The position numbers and the translations under genes were made by a program. Shown piece after piece: positions 1-8,115 of a stretch of 64,000 bases of DNA (position 1 is the first letter of the stretch; each line of letters opens with the position of its first letter). The notes beneath the pieces were generated by a model. It saw nothing but the letters and a program-made list of their open reading frames with translations. It was not told where the DNA came from and did no database searches. Source of the stretch: DASUPK01 sp963747425 (GTDB taxonomy: Bacteria; Actinomycetota; Thermoleophilia; Solirubrobacterales; 70-9). The DNA lies in contig CAVVFJ010000018.1 of the NCBI GenBank assembly GCA_963747425.1, positions 1 through 64,000 of the forward strand. Reading direction: 5' to 3'.

Positions 1-113
1 AAGCAGCGGTTTTCGTGGTCACGAGCGCATATCTCGGGACATATTCGGGACACGCTTTGCGATTCGCGGCCCGGCCGATCAAACGAAGTCGCCGATTAGC
101 GGGGATTTCTGAG

Positions 114-184
114 AGGCGCCTACCGGAATCGAACCGGTGTAAACGGCTTTGCAGGCCGCTGCGTAGCCACTCCGCCAAGGCGCC
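114..184 (-). tRNA. tRNA-Cys (GCA)
   Basis: The minus strand folds into a cloverleaf. The 7-bp acceptor stem pairs GGCGCCT (184-178) with AGGCGCC (121-115), the T arm holds GGTTCGATTCC, and the anticodon loop is CTGCAAA with anticodon GCA. The discriminator base is U, as expected for tRNA-Cys. CCA is not encoded. It lies downstream of a lipoprotein gene and tRNA-Gly on the same strand. Bases 1-113, beyond its 3' end, hold no recognisable gene. Confidence 0.95.
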
Positions 185-216
185 GGACCCCGAAGAGCCT
201 AGCGACGGGCCCTGCC

Positions 217-726
217 TCAATCCTGCCCACAGACCTTGAATCCATACGCTCGGGCCCTGCTAGCGGCCCGGGTCGTCGCCATGCCGATGCGCACCTGGAG
301 CCTTCGAATCTCCGCGGTGTCGAGATCGTCGTATGCCCTGGCCCAGCTGTCGATCAGGCCGGCCTTGGCGCGGATGAGCGACAGGATCGAGCCCACGGTG
401 GCGACGTCGGCGGAGGGCGGCTGCACCGCCTGAAGGTCATGGGCCTCGGCCGTCAGGTTGTCGCCCTCCTGGCGAAGGAGCCCGGCAACCCGATGAGCCT
501 TGCCCGCCGAATCGAGCCGGCCCAGGTCGATCGTCTGGCTTTCGAGATCCTCCCTGCGGGATTGGTGGTTCCTGCAGATGACATCCGCCAGGGCGACGTA
601 GTCCGCCTTCGACGGCAGCTGCTCGTGCCGTTGGGTCTCGACCTGGGTCGTGCTCTTGGTGGAGCCCCCGCCGCAACCGGCGGCGAGGATCGCGACGGTA
701 AGGACGAGCAGGACGACACCTCGCAC
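217..726 (-). CDS. Putative lipoprotein, function unknown
   Basis: This encodes a 169-residue protein starting with GTG. It has a short positive N-terminus, a hydrophobic stretch (about residues 3-15) and a lipobox LAAG-C with Cys18, followed by GGGST, so it should be lipidated and anchored outside the cytoplasmic membrane. The mature part is mainly predicted helical and polar, with two cysteines (in DVICRNH and KVCGQD near the C-terminus) that could form a disulfide. The pattern resembles small actinobacterial lipoproteins with no assigned role. It sits between tRNA-Gly and tRNA-Cys on the same strand and is separated from tRNA-Gly by a terminator hairpin, so it probably has its own promoter. 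No catalytic motif is visible. Confidence 0.75.
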   Translation of the reverse strand: MRGVVLLVLTVAILAAGCGGGSTKSTTQVETQRHEQLPSKADYVALADVICRNHQSRREDLESQTIDLGRLDSAGKAHRVAGLLRQEGDNLTAEAHDLQAVQPPSADVATVGSILSLIRAKAGLIDSWARAYDDLDTAEIRRLQVRIGMATTRAASRARAYGFKVCGQD

Positions 727-762
727 CCACCCAAGCTAACGGGGTCTGTGTTCCCGGAAATG

Positions 763-795
763 AAAACGCCCCGGAGGCTTCATGCCCACGGGGCG
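763..795 (-). terminator. Intrinsic terminator after tRNA-Gly
   Basis: Read on the minus strand, CGCCCCG (795-789) pairs perfectly with CGGGGCG (773-767). An inner GGC/GCC pairing is possible within the loop, and the stem is followed by TTTT (766-763). It lies 14 nt beyond the 3' end of tRNA-Gly, a typical Rho-independent terminator position. Confidence 0.75.
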
Positions 796-809
796 AATGA
801 GTCGAGGCA

Positions 810-883
810 AGCGGCTGATGGGATTCGAACCCACGACCTTCTGCATGGCAAGCAGACGCTCTAGCCAACTGAGCTACAGCCGC
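810..883 (-). tRNA. tRNA-Gly (GCC)
   Basis: The minus strand gives a full cloverleaf. The acceptor stem pairs GCGGCTG (883-877) with CAGCCGC (817-811), the anticodon stem TCTGC/GCAGA encloses loop TTGCCAT with anticodon GCC, and the T loop is GGTTCGAATCC. The discriminator base is U, as usual for tRNA-Gly. No CCA is encoded. A good promoter lies just upstream and a terminator just downstream, so this looks like a single-gene transcript. Confidence 0.96.
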
Positions 884-893
884 GCGAGGGAGC

Positions 894-921
894 AGTATAG
901 GCGCGGCCCAGGCATGGCCAA
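894..921 (-). promoter_or_regulatory. Promoter of tRNA-Gly
   Basis: On the minus strand TTGGCC (921-916) is separated by 16 nt from TATACT (899-894). These match the -35 and -10 consensus at 4/6 and 5/6 positions. The -10 box ends 10 nt before the first tRNA base (883), a normal spacing for a tRNA promoter. Confidence 0.65.
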
Positions 922-992
922 CTGCGTCCTCCCTCCTCACTTTTGGGTACAGTCCCTCTCGCTTGGGTAACTATCCGATGAGGGGGCATTCC

Positions 993-1835
993 ATGCACCG
1001 AAAGGCTCTGACCGCGGCGATCGCTGTCGCTGCGATCTCTGTCCTTGCCATCGCACCGTCCGCCGCTTCGGCGTGGGCGCCGGCGAGTACAGCGACCATC
1101 CATCCCGGCGTCCAGGTGTTCACGAACGGCGCGCAGTGCACCGCCAACTTCGTGTTCCAGGATGCCTCGAACGTCTACCTGGGCCAGGCGGCTCACTGCT
1201 CGGGCACCGGGTCGAGCACGGACACCGACGGCTGCACCTCGGGATCGCTCCCGATCGGCACGCCGGTGGACGTCACTGGCGCGGCCCATCCGGGAACGCT
1301 CGTCTACAACTCGTGGCTCACCATGCAGTCGAAGGGAGAGGCCGACGCGGACACCTGCGCGTTCAACGACCTCGCCCTGATCAAGCTGGATCCGGCTGAT
1401 GTCGCAAACGTCAATCCCTCGGTGCCGTCACTGGGCGGACCCACGGGCGTGGGCGCCTGGGGCGCTGCCGGCTCGACGGTCTACACGTACGGCAACTCAG
1501 AGCTGCGCGGCGGGGTAACCGCGCTCAGCCCGAAGCAGGGCGTCGTCGTGCAGAACGCGGCCAGCGGCTGGAGCCATGACGTCTACACCGCCAGCCCCGG
1601 CATCCCCGGCGACTCCGGCAGCGGGTTCATGAACGCGACCGGCGGAGCGATCGGGGTCCTCAGCACGGTGCAGCTCGCACCGCTGGCCGGCTCCAACGGC
1701 GTCGGCGACCTCCCCAAGGAGATCGCCTACCTGCACGCCAACGGATCCGGATTCTCCGGGGTCAACCTGGTGCCCGGGACCGAGCCGTTCAACGCCAACG
1801 TCGTTCAGGCGGTGCTGAAGGGCGTCGGCCTGTAG
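993..1835 (+). CDS. Secreted trypsin-like serine protease
   Basis: This is a predicted exported chymotrypsin-fold protease of 280 residues. The N-terminus is a classic signal peptide (MHRKALT, hydrophobic core, then a probable cleavage after SAASA). The catalytic triad is visible: His in QAAHCSG, Asp in AFNDLALIKLD and Ser in PGDSGSGF. Several cysteines in the first half probably form disulfides. I chose ATG 993 because AGGGGG lies 6 nt upstream and the signal peptide starts there; an in-frame upstream start at 963 would add ten unrelated residues. It is monocistronic, followed by a strong terminator. Substrate is unknown. The family includes extracellular digestive and quality-control proteases. 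Confidence 0.88.
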   Translation: MHRKALTAAIAVAAISVLAIAPSAASAWAPASTATIHPGVQVFTNGAQCTANFVFQDASNVYLGQAAHCSGTGSSTDTDGCTSGSLPIGTPVDVTGAAHPGTLVYNSWLTMQSKGEADADTCAFNDLALIKLDPADVANVNPSVPSLGGPTGVGAWGAAGSTVYTYGNSELRGGVTALSPKQGVVVQNAASGWSHDVYTASPGIPGDSGSGFMNATGGAIGVLSTVQLAPLAGSNGVGDLPKEIAYLHANGSGFSGVNLVPGTEPFNANVVQAVLKGVGL

Positions 1836-1860
1836 GAACCGGACAAGAAGCGAGGCTGGA

Positions 1861-1888
1861 AAGGCCGGGCCGAGGGGCCCGGCCTTTT
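1861..1888 (+). terminator. Intrinsic terminator, convergent genes
   Basis: A perfect 11-bp stem (1861-1871 with 1876-1886) has a 4-nt GAGG loop and a TTTT run at 1885-1888. It ends the protease transcript, and because the stem is symmetric and flanked by AA it may also stop transcripts of the convergent rnhA, whose stop codon begins at 1888. Confidence 0.85.
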
Positions 1889-2265
1889 CATTTGTCGAGG
1901 GCCTCGTTGAGGAGGTCGTCGGCGCGCGTGTTCTCCTCGCGCCTGACGTGCCGAATCGACCACTTGCCCAGGCCCCGAAGCGCGTCCTTGGCCTTGGTGT
2001 GCAGCGGGCGGAGGTGCTCCTGCTTCACCTTCCAGTTGCCCTTCACCTGCTCGACGATCAGCTTCGAGTCCCCGACGATCTCGACCTCGTCGGCGTCGAG
2101 CTCCTTGGCGAGGTCGATCCCGAGGAGCAGGGCGCGGTACTCCGCCACGTTGTTGGTGGCCTCGCCGATCGTCTTGCTGCGCTCGGCGAGTACTTCCCCA
2201 GAGGGGTCGGTGGCGACGGCGGCAACCGCCGCCGGTCCCGGATTGCCCCGTGAGCCGCCGTCCAC
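1888..2265 (-). CDS. rnhA: Ribonuclease HI
   Basis: RNase HI cleaves the RNA strand of RNA-DNA hybrids. The 125-residue protein starts at the family signature DGGSRGNPGP. The four acidic active-site residues fit Asp2, Glu42 (in NNVAEYRA), Asp66 (in VGDSKL) and Asp116 (in RADDLLNEA). The GTG at 2265 is the first normal start. Relatives usually begin about five residues earlier, and the in-frame codons CTG-AAG-GTT-GTC-GTC-AAC precede it, so a CTG at 2283 overlapping the upstream stop codon is possible. It is last in a minus-strand run and follows the EF-G-like gene by 14 nt. Confidence 0.9.
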   Translation of the reverse strand: MDGGSRGNPGPAAVAAVATDPSGEVLAERSKTIGEATNNVAEYRALLLGIDLAKELDADEVEIVGDSKLIVEQVKGNWKVKQEHLRPLHTKAKDALRGLGKWSIRHVRREENTRADDLLNEALDK

Positions 2266-2279
2266 GTTGACGACAACCT

Positions 2280-4374
2280 TCAGGCGCGCACTTCCTCCTC
2301 GGAGCCGGCCTCGGAGATCACCTTCTGGGCGAGGTGCGACGGGATCTCCTCGTGCCGCGCGAACTCCATCGTGTAGTCGCCGCGCCCACCCGTGATCTGA
2401 CGGAGGTCGCGCGCGTAGTCGAGCACCTCGGCCATCGGCACCTCCGCCTTGATCTCGGTCACCGAGCCCTTTGCCTCCATGCCGAGCGGCCGGCCGCGGC
2501 GGGAGTTGAGGTCCCCGACCACGTCGCCGACGACATCCTCCGGCACGCTGACGGTGAGCAGCATGATCGGCTCGAGCAGCACCGGGTCGGCCTGCTCCAT
2601 CGCGTCCTTGAAGGCCATCGATCCCGCCACCTTGAAGGCGTTCTCCGAGGAGTCGACCCGGTGGTACTGGCCGTCGTAGAGCCGGACGCGGAGGTCCTTC
2701 ACCGGGTAGCCGGCGAGCACCCCGTGGTGCATCGCCTCGGCGACGCCCTTCTCGACGGCCGGGATGAAGCCCTTGGGGATGGCGCCCCCCTTGATCTCGT
2801 CGACGAACTCGAAGCCGGTGCCCGCCTCGCCGGGAGCGATCTCGATGTGGCAGTCGCCGAATTGGCCCCGCCCGCCGGTCTGCTTCTTGTAGCGGCCATG
2901 CGCCTTGGCTGCCTTGCGGATCGCCTCCAGATAGGGCACCCGCGGCGGGTGCAGCTCGATCTCGGCTCCGAAGCGGCTCTTCATGCGGTCGACGATCACC
3001 TCGACGTGGACCTGGGTGAGCCCGGCGATGATCTGCTCGCCCGTCTGCTGATCGCGGTGGACGTCGAGCGTCGGGTCCTCCTCCTCGAGGCGGCGAATCG
3101 CGCTGGCGGCCTTGTCCTCGTCGCCCTTGGTCTTCGCCTCGAAGGCGAAGGCCATCACCGGTGCGGGCAGATCGAGCGGCGGGACGGAGATCTTCGTGTC
3201 CTTCTCGGCCAGCACGTCGCCGGCGCGGGTCTCCTTCAGCTTCGCGACGGCGCCGATGTCGCCGGCGCCCAGCTCGTCAGTCTGCTCGTGCTCCTTCCCG
3301 CGCGGGATCAGGATCTGGCCGATCCGCTCCTTGGCACGCTGCGTGACGTTGCTGACCTGGGAGTCGCCCCGCAGGACGCCGGAGTAGACGCGAAAGAGGT
3401 TGAGGCGGCCCGCGTACGGGTCGGCGAGCGTCTTGAAGACGTAGGCGATCAGCTGCCCGTCCTCTTCCGGTGAGATCTCGATCTCCTCGCCCTCGCCGTC
3501 GAGGGCCTTGACCGAGCCTCGCATCGCGGGGGAGGGCAGATCCTCCACCAGCGCCTCCAGCAGCCGGGTGGTGCCGAGGTTCTTGGTGGCGACGCCACAG
3601 GTGACGGGGAAGATCTTGCCGTCGGTGACGCCCTGCTTGAGCACGGTGACGATCTCGTCGTGGTCGATCTCCTCGCCCTCGAGGTAGCGCTCCATCAGCG
3701 CGTCCGAGTTCTCGGCGACCTCGTCCATCAGCTTCTCGCGGTATTCCTGGGCCTGGGCCTGAAGCTCCTCGGGGATGTCCTGCGGCTCCGGAGCCCCCCT
3801 CCCCTCGCCCTGCGCGACGAACGCCTTCATGTCGATCAGGTCGATCACGCCGCGGACCTCGTGCTCCGAGCCGATCGGGATCTCGGTCGCGACCACGTGG
3901 TTGCCGAAGGCGCTCTGCAGCGACTCGAGCGCGCGGAAGAAGTCGGCGCGCTCGCGGTCGAGCATGTTGACGTAGACCAGGCGGGCGAGTCCCTCCGTCG
4001 TTGGCGCGTTGCCAGAGGCGGTCGGTGTGGACCTCGACTCCCATCACCGCGTTGACGACGACGACCGCGGCGTCGGCGACCCGCAGCGAGGCGACGGTGT
4101 CGGCGACGAAGCTTGGGTCGCCGGGCGTGTCGATCAGGTTGATCTTGCGGCCGTCGTGGTCGAACGAGGAGACGGTGGCGCCGATCGACATCTCCCGCTC
4201 CTGCTCGTCGGGCTCGAAGTCCGAGGTCGTCGTCCCATCCTCGACGCGGCCCAACCGGTTGACCACCCCGGCCTCGAAGAGCAGCGCCTCGTGCAGCGAG
4301 GTCTTGCCTGCGCCGCGATGGCCGATCAGCGCGACGTTCCGAATCCGGTCGGCGGCCTGATGAGGCATGGCCAC
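2280..4374 (-). CDS. EF-G-like GTPase (EF-G2 type), frame broken
   Basis: This is a translational GTPase homologue of about 697 residues once one extra base near 3996 is removed; after QRANDG the reading frame continues as GLARLVYVNMLDRER. The P-loop GHRGAGKT (about 18-25) and DTPGD (about 82-86) are intact. The G4 motif reads NMLD instead of NKxD, and switch I differs from classical EF-G. These traits match actinobacterial EF-G2 (FusA2-like) proteins, whose role is not settled and which do not replace FusA. Domains II-V follow, including the domain IV/V segments PKGFIPAVEKG and GDYTMEF. It is probably cotranscribed with the sigma factor gene upstream and rnhA downstream. Confidence 0.85.
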
Positions 4375-4401
4375 GGACCCTATGTGAACGTCAGGCCGGG
4401 T

Positions 4402-5178
4402 TCAACCTGACGACTTCAGGCGCGAGCGCAGGCGCAGGACGGCCTTCGAGTGGAGCTGGGAGACCCGGGACTCGGTGACGCCGAGCACCTCGCCGATCTC
4501 CCTCAGGGTCAGGTTCTCGAAGTAGTACAGGGCGACCACGAGGGTCTCGCGCTCGGGCAGGTCCTGAATCGCCTCGGAGAGCCGGTCCTTGACCTCGCTG
4601 GTGTCGAGAGACGCCTGCGGGTCCGGGGCGCTCTCGTCCTCGATCGTGTCGAGCAGGGAGACCTTGTCGCCTGAGGCGTCCGGGGTCATCCAGAGCTCCT
4701 CGAGGGCGAGGATCGAGGAGTTGGAGATCTGCAGCAGCGCCTCCTGCAGCTCCTCCTCGTTCATGCCCAGGCGCTCGGCGAGCTCGGCGTCGGTCGGGGC
4801 TCGGCCGAGCTCGTGCTCGAGCTTGGAGTTCGCCAGCTCGATGTCGCGCGCGCGCGAGCGGACCGAGCGCGGCACCCAGTCGAGCGAGCGGAGCTCGTCG
4901 ATGATGGCTCCGCGGATCCTCTGCATCGCGAAGGTCTCGAAGCGGATCTGACGGAGGGGCTCGAAGCGCTCCATCGCCTCGATCAGGCCGATCATCCCGT
5001 AGGAGATCAGGTCGGCCTGGTCGACGTGCGAGGGCAGGCGGGCGCCGGTGCGGCCGGCGACGAACTTGACCAGGGGCGAGTAGGCGACCACGAGCCTCTC
5101 CCGGGCGCTGGTGTCTCCCCCCTCTTTGTACCTGCGCCAAAGCTCCCTGAGCTCGAACGCCTTTACCTCGGCTTCCAT
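4402..5178 (-). CDS. RNA polymerase sigma factor, FliA/WhiG family
   Basis: This is a 258-residue sigma-70 family group 3 factor. Region 2 (about 25-95) contains DLISYGMIGLIEAMERF and the following MQRIRGAIIDELR, hallmarks of the SigD/FliA/WhiG class. Region 3 covers about 110-165. Region 4 carries the helix-turn-helix LTLREIGEVLGVTESRVSQLH (about 223-243). In Streptomyces, WhiG starts sporulation; in flagellated bacteria FliA drives late flagellar genes. No flagellar or sporulation gene is present here, so the regulon is unknown, and no anti-sigma gene is adjacent. It sits 30 nt after the Xer-like gene and 27 nt before the EF-G-like gene, suggesting an operon. Confidence 0.92.
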   Translation of the reverse strand: MEAEVKAFELRELWRRYKEGGDTSARERLVVAYSPLVKFVAGRTGARLPSHVDQADLISYGMIGLIEAMERFEPLRQIRFETFAMQRIRGAIIDELRSLDWVPRSVRSRARDIELANSKLEHELGRAPTDAELAERLGMNEEELQEALLQISNSSILALEELWMTPDASGDKVSLLDTIEDESAPDPQASLDTSEVKDRLSEAIQDLPERETLVVALYYFENLTLREIGEVLGVTESRVSQLHSKAVLRLRSRLKSSG

Positions 5179-5208
5179 GTGCCTTTCACCTGCACTTGGG
5201 CGCTTTCA

Positions 5209-6135
5209 TCAAGCGCGAGGATGACTTCGAGCGTACTGGCTTTGCAGCCAGGTCGGCTCCACTTGGGTGTAAACCTGCGTGGTCGAGAGGCTGGCGTGCC
5301 CGAGCAGCTCCTGGATGCTCCGCAGGTCCGCCCCTCCCTCCAGCAGGTGCGTCGCAAACGAATGTCGTAGGGCATGTGGCGACACTCCCCCGGCGATCGC
5401 CGCCTCGCGGACCCAGCGCTGCAGCCGGCGCCGCACATCGGAAGGGTGAAGCCGACGGCCGCTCTTGGAGACGAGGAGTGCATGCTCGGTTCCCACACCT
5501 ACCAAAGCGCGCCGCCCGCGCTCGAGGTAACCGCTGAGGGCCGCCTGGGCGGGCTCGCCCATCGGGACCAGGCGCGTTTTCCCGCCCTTTCCCTCGATGC
5601 GGAGCCGCTCGCCGTCGAAATCGGGCGAATCGGTGTTGAGGTTGACCACCTCCTCGGCGCGGAGGCCGCACGAGTAGGCGAGCTCCAGCATGGCCCGGTC
5701 GCGCATCTCGAGTGGGGTTCGCGTCGGGATCCGATCGAGCAGAGTCTGCATCTCCTCGCGGCTGAGAACGCGAGGGAGCTTGCGGTCGCGCTTCGGCGTG
5801 GCCACCAGGTCAGCGGGATTGGCGCTGACCTCGCCCGCACGGATGAGCGCGCCGTAGAAGGAGCGGATGGCGGCGAGCTTGCGCGCCACCCCCGCCTTCG
5901 AGATGCCGCGCTCGGAGAGGACTCCCGCGAAGCGGCGAAGGTCGCGATGGTCGAGGGCGTCCGGGCTCTGATCGTTCGAGCTCGCCCACACGGCAAGCTG
6001 CCCCACGTCGTTGGAGTACGCGCGGCGGGTCGCCTCCGCGGCCGAGCGAACCGCGAGATCGCGGTCGAAGAGGAGGAGCGCGTCGCGCCAGGCGGTGCTC
6101 AGAGGGGACTCTCGAGTCGCCTCGCCCATGTACAT
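5209..6135 (-). CDS. Tyrosine recombinase, XerC/XerD type
   Basis: The 308-residue protein has an N-terminal SAM-like DNA-binding domain (about 15-100) and a catalytic domain. Visible catalytic residues are Arg159 (CGLRAEE), Lys183 (GKGGKTR), His254 and Arg257 (HALRHSF), His280 (LLGHAS) and nucleophile Tyr289 (TTQVYTQ). Length and motifs match XerC/XerD, which resolve chromosome dimers at dif; I cannot tell C from D. Its place in a housekeeping run with the sigma factor gene, a common arrangement near dprA in actinobacteria, argues against a phage or island integrase. The start ATG 6135 reads MYMGEAT; the third codon ATG is an equal alternative. Confidence 0.9.
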   Translation of the reverse strand: MYMGEATRESPLSTAWRDALLLFDRDLAVRSAAEATRRAYSNDVGQLAVWASSNDQSPDALDHRDLRRFAGVLSERGISKAGVARKLAAIRSFYGALIRAGEVSANPADLVATPKRDRKLPRVLSREEMQTLLDRIPTRTPLEMRDRAMLELAYSCGLRAEEVVNLNTDSPDFDGERLRIEGKGGKTRLVPMGEPAQAALSGYLERGRRALVGVGTEHALLVSKSGRRLHPSDVRRRLQRWVREAAIAGGVSPHALRHSFATHLLEGGADLRSIQELLGHASLSTTQVYTQVEPTWLQSQYARSHPRA

Positions 6136-6178
6136 AACTTCGCCGAGGGACGCCTGGACCCTGCGTTACGGGCTTGCG

Positions 6179-7235
6179 TTACTGGACGTAGATGGGGTCG
6201 CCGACATCGACGCGGTCGTAGAGGTCCTCGACGTCCGGGATCGACATGCGCACGCAGCCGTGGGATGCGGCCGAGCCGAGCGAGCCGATGTCGTCGGTGC
6301 CGTGGATGCCGGCGCCGTCGAAGATGCCGATCCAGCGCGCCTTGAGCGGGTCGGCCGGGCCGGGTGGGATCACCTGGCCCGCGAGGCTCCCCGCCCAGGC
6401 CGAATTGGGCACGTGCCAGGAGGGATCGATCTGCTTGTCCAGGGCGTGGTAGAGGCCGGCCGGCGTCTCCAGTCCCTGCTGGCCGACCGCGATGGGGTAG
6501 CTCTTCTTCAACCTGCAGGTGGCGGTAGAAGCGCAGCGTGAAGCTGCCCCGGTCGATGTAGATGTAGCGGGGGTAGGCCTGCGCGAGGTCCTTCTTGTTG
6601 ATCTCCGGCTTGGTCGTCTCGACCACCGCCGGGATGGCCTGGTCGCGGCCGGGCGAGCGGGCCGCGTGGTTGATCGCGGTGGTCATCTGCTTCGCGTCGA
6701 CCGCCTGCCCGGGCTGGCCCGACTCCTGCCGCAACCTGCCGCCGCTCGGCACCACGCTGGCGTCGACGGGGTCCTGATTGATCTTGCCGGCGAGCTCGTT
6801 GACGAAGTCCTTGACCGCCGACTTGTCATAGCCGACGCGGGGTTCGAGATCCGCGTTCACGTCTCCCCCGCTCGCATAGCGCGAGACGCGGTCGAGGATG
6901 TTGCCCTGGCGGCTGCGATCGATCGCCTCCTGGACCATCCCGTCGACGTCGGCGCTCGCATGAAGGCGCTTGGGGCTGAGCGTGTAGTCCTTGCCGTCGT
7001 AGCTGACGACCACCGGCTGCTTGAGCGGGGCGACGACCTGGTTCTTGATGATCTTGCGCGCGGAGTCCGCGTCACGGCCGCCGACGTCGACGCCGCCGAC
7101 CTTGACTCCCGGGGCGATCTGGTCCTTCTGGGCGTCGTCGTAGGCCCAGACGCCGACGGCGAGCAGCAGGCCCATGGTGAGCAGCGCCACCAGGGCGATC
7201 AGGACCTTCTGATGCATCTTCAGGTTTGCGCGCAT
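6179..7235 (-). CDS. L,D-transpeptidase with PG-binding-4 domain, frame broken
   Basis: This is a cell-wall enzyme forming 3-3 peptidoglycan crosslinks. A single membrane helix (about 10-31) anchors it outside. A VanW/YoaR-type PG-binding-4 region follows (about 40-190, APGVKVGGVDVGGRDADSA). The C-terminal YkuD domain has the signature HGTDDIGSLGS then SHGCVRM, containing the catalytic Cys. An extra G near 6511 breaks the frame between RFYRHLQ and LKKSYPIAVG; corrected length is about 351 residues, normal for the family. It is the first gene of the minus-strand run, with a 166-nt divergent promoter region upstream that includes a perfect inverted repeat. Confidence 0.88.
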
Positions 7236-7305
7236 TTAGAACCCTTGGATCAACTCTTCCCCTGCCGCTGAATTCTACGTTTCATCGCCCGCGTCCCCTG
7301 CTCTG

Positions 7306-7325
7306 AGCACGTTTCGCAACGTGCT
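7306..7325. promoter_or_regulatory. Inverted repeat in divergent promoter region
   Basis: AGCACGTT (7306-7313) and AACGTGCT (7318-7325) are perfect 8-bp arms around a TCGC spacer. The site lies between the divergent L,D-transpeptidase (start 7235) and the folate cyclo-ligase-like gene (start 7402), about 70-90 nt from each. It has no T-run, so an operator for a dimeric regulator is more likely than a terminator. The regulator is unknown. Confidence 0.45.
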
Positions 7326-7401
7326 TTGCGGGTACACGCCGCTCATTTTCGCACCGTTCTAGGATGCCGCTCGCCATGTCTTCCATCGCCATCCGGACCT
7401 G

Positions 7402-8115
7402 ATGCGGACCAAGGACCAGGTCCGCCGGGACGTGTGGAAGGCGATGGAGCGCGAGGGCGTCTCTCGCTTTCCGGGCGCCGAGGGCAGAATTCCCAACTTC
7501 GCCGGAGCCAAGCTCGCCGCGGAGAAGCTGGCCGGTCACCGGCTCTGGAAGCGAGCCCAGGTGATCAAGGTCAACCCGGACTCTCCCCAGACGCACGCAC
7601 GGCGTGCCGCGCTGGAGGAGGGGAAGACCCTGATCATGGCGGTGCCGAGGCTGCGCGACCCACATCCCTTCCGCCTCCTCGATCCCCGGAAGCTCTCCGC
7701 CAAGCAGATTCGCGAGGCCGCGACGATCAAGGGAGCGATGAAGCACGGCCGGGTGGTCGCCGAGGAGGACCTCCCCGACATCGACTTCGTCCTCTGCGGC
7801 TCCGTGGCGGTCAACCTGAGCGGTGCCCGGGTCGGCAAGGGCGGCGGCTTCTCGGACCTCGAGTACGGCCTTCTCATCCACGCCGGCAAGATCGACGAGC
7901 ACACCACCGTCGCCACCACGGTCCATCCGATCCAGATCCTGCGCGAGCATCTGCCGAGCACAGCCCATGACCTGCCCGTCGATCTGGTGGCGACGCCCCG
8001 CGCCGTGATCGACGTCGAGCGCCAGTATCCGCGGCCCCGGGGAATCCTCTGGGACCACCTGCAGCCGCCCCAGATCCGGGAGATCCCGATCCTCGAGCGG
8101 ATGGGCTACGCGTGA
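7402..8115 (+). CDS. 5-formyltetrahydrofolate cyclo-ligase family protein
   Basis: The 237-residue protein carries the family signature GARVGKGGGFSDLEY (about 141-155), equivalent to the phosphate/ATP-binding G-x-G-x-G-F-x-D loop of MTHFS, preceded by the FVLCGSVAVNLS strand. MTHFS converts 5-formyl-THF to 5,10-methenyl-THF with ATP. The protein is longer than bacterial FAU1-type enzymes (about 190) and resembles the MTHFS-domain group that includes MTHFSD, so the exact substrate is uncertain. Its stop overlaps the GTG start of the next gene by four bases (GTGA), indicating translational coupling with the hydrolase. Confidence 0.75.
   Translation: MRTKDQVRRDVWKAMEREGVSRFPGAEGRIPNFAGAKLAAEKLAGHRLWKRAQVIKVNPDSPQTHARRAALEEGKTLIMAVPRLRDPHPFRLLDPRKLSAKQIREAATIKGAMKHGRVVAEEDLPDIDFVLCGSVAVNLSGARVGKGGGFSDLEYGLLIHAGKIDEHTTVATTVHPIQILREHLPSTAHDLPVDLVATPRAVIDVERQYPRPRGILWDHLQPPQIREIPILERMGYA

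Noticed and set aside
1..113. Possible attachment site beside tRNA-Cys, with two TGTCCCGA-like repeats near 30-55
   Set aside because: Only 113 bases are visible past the tRNA 3' end. There is no integrase gene and no second copy of the tRNA end in the window.
5209..6135. Xer-type recombinase as an integrase of a mobile element
   Set aside because: Length, motifs and its operon with housekeeping genes match XerC/XerD. No attachment repeats or cargo genes flank it.
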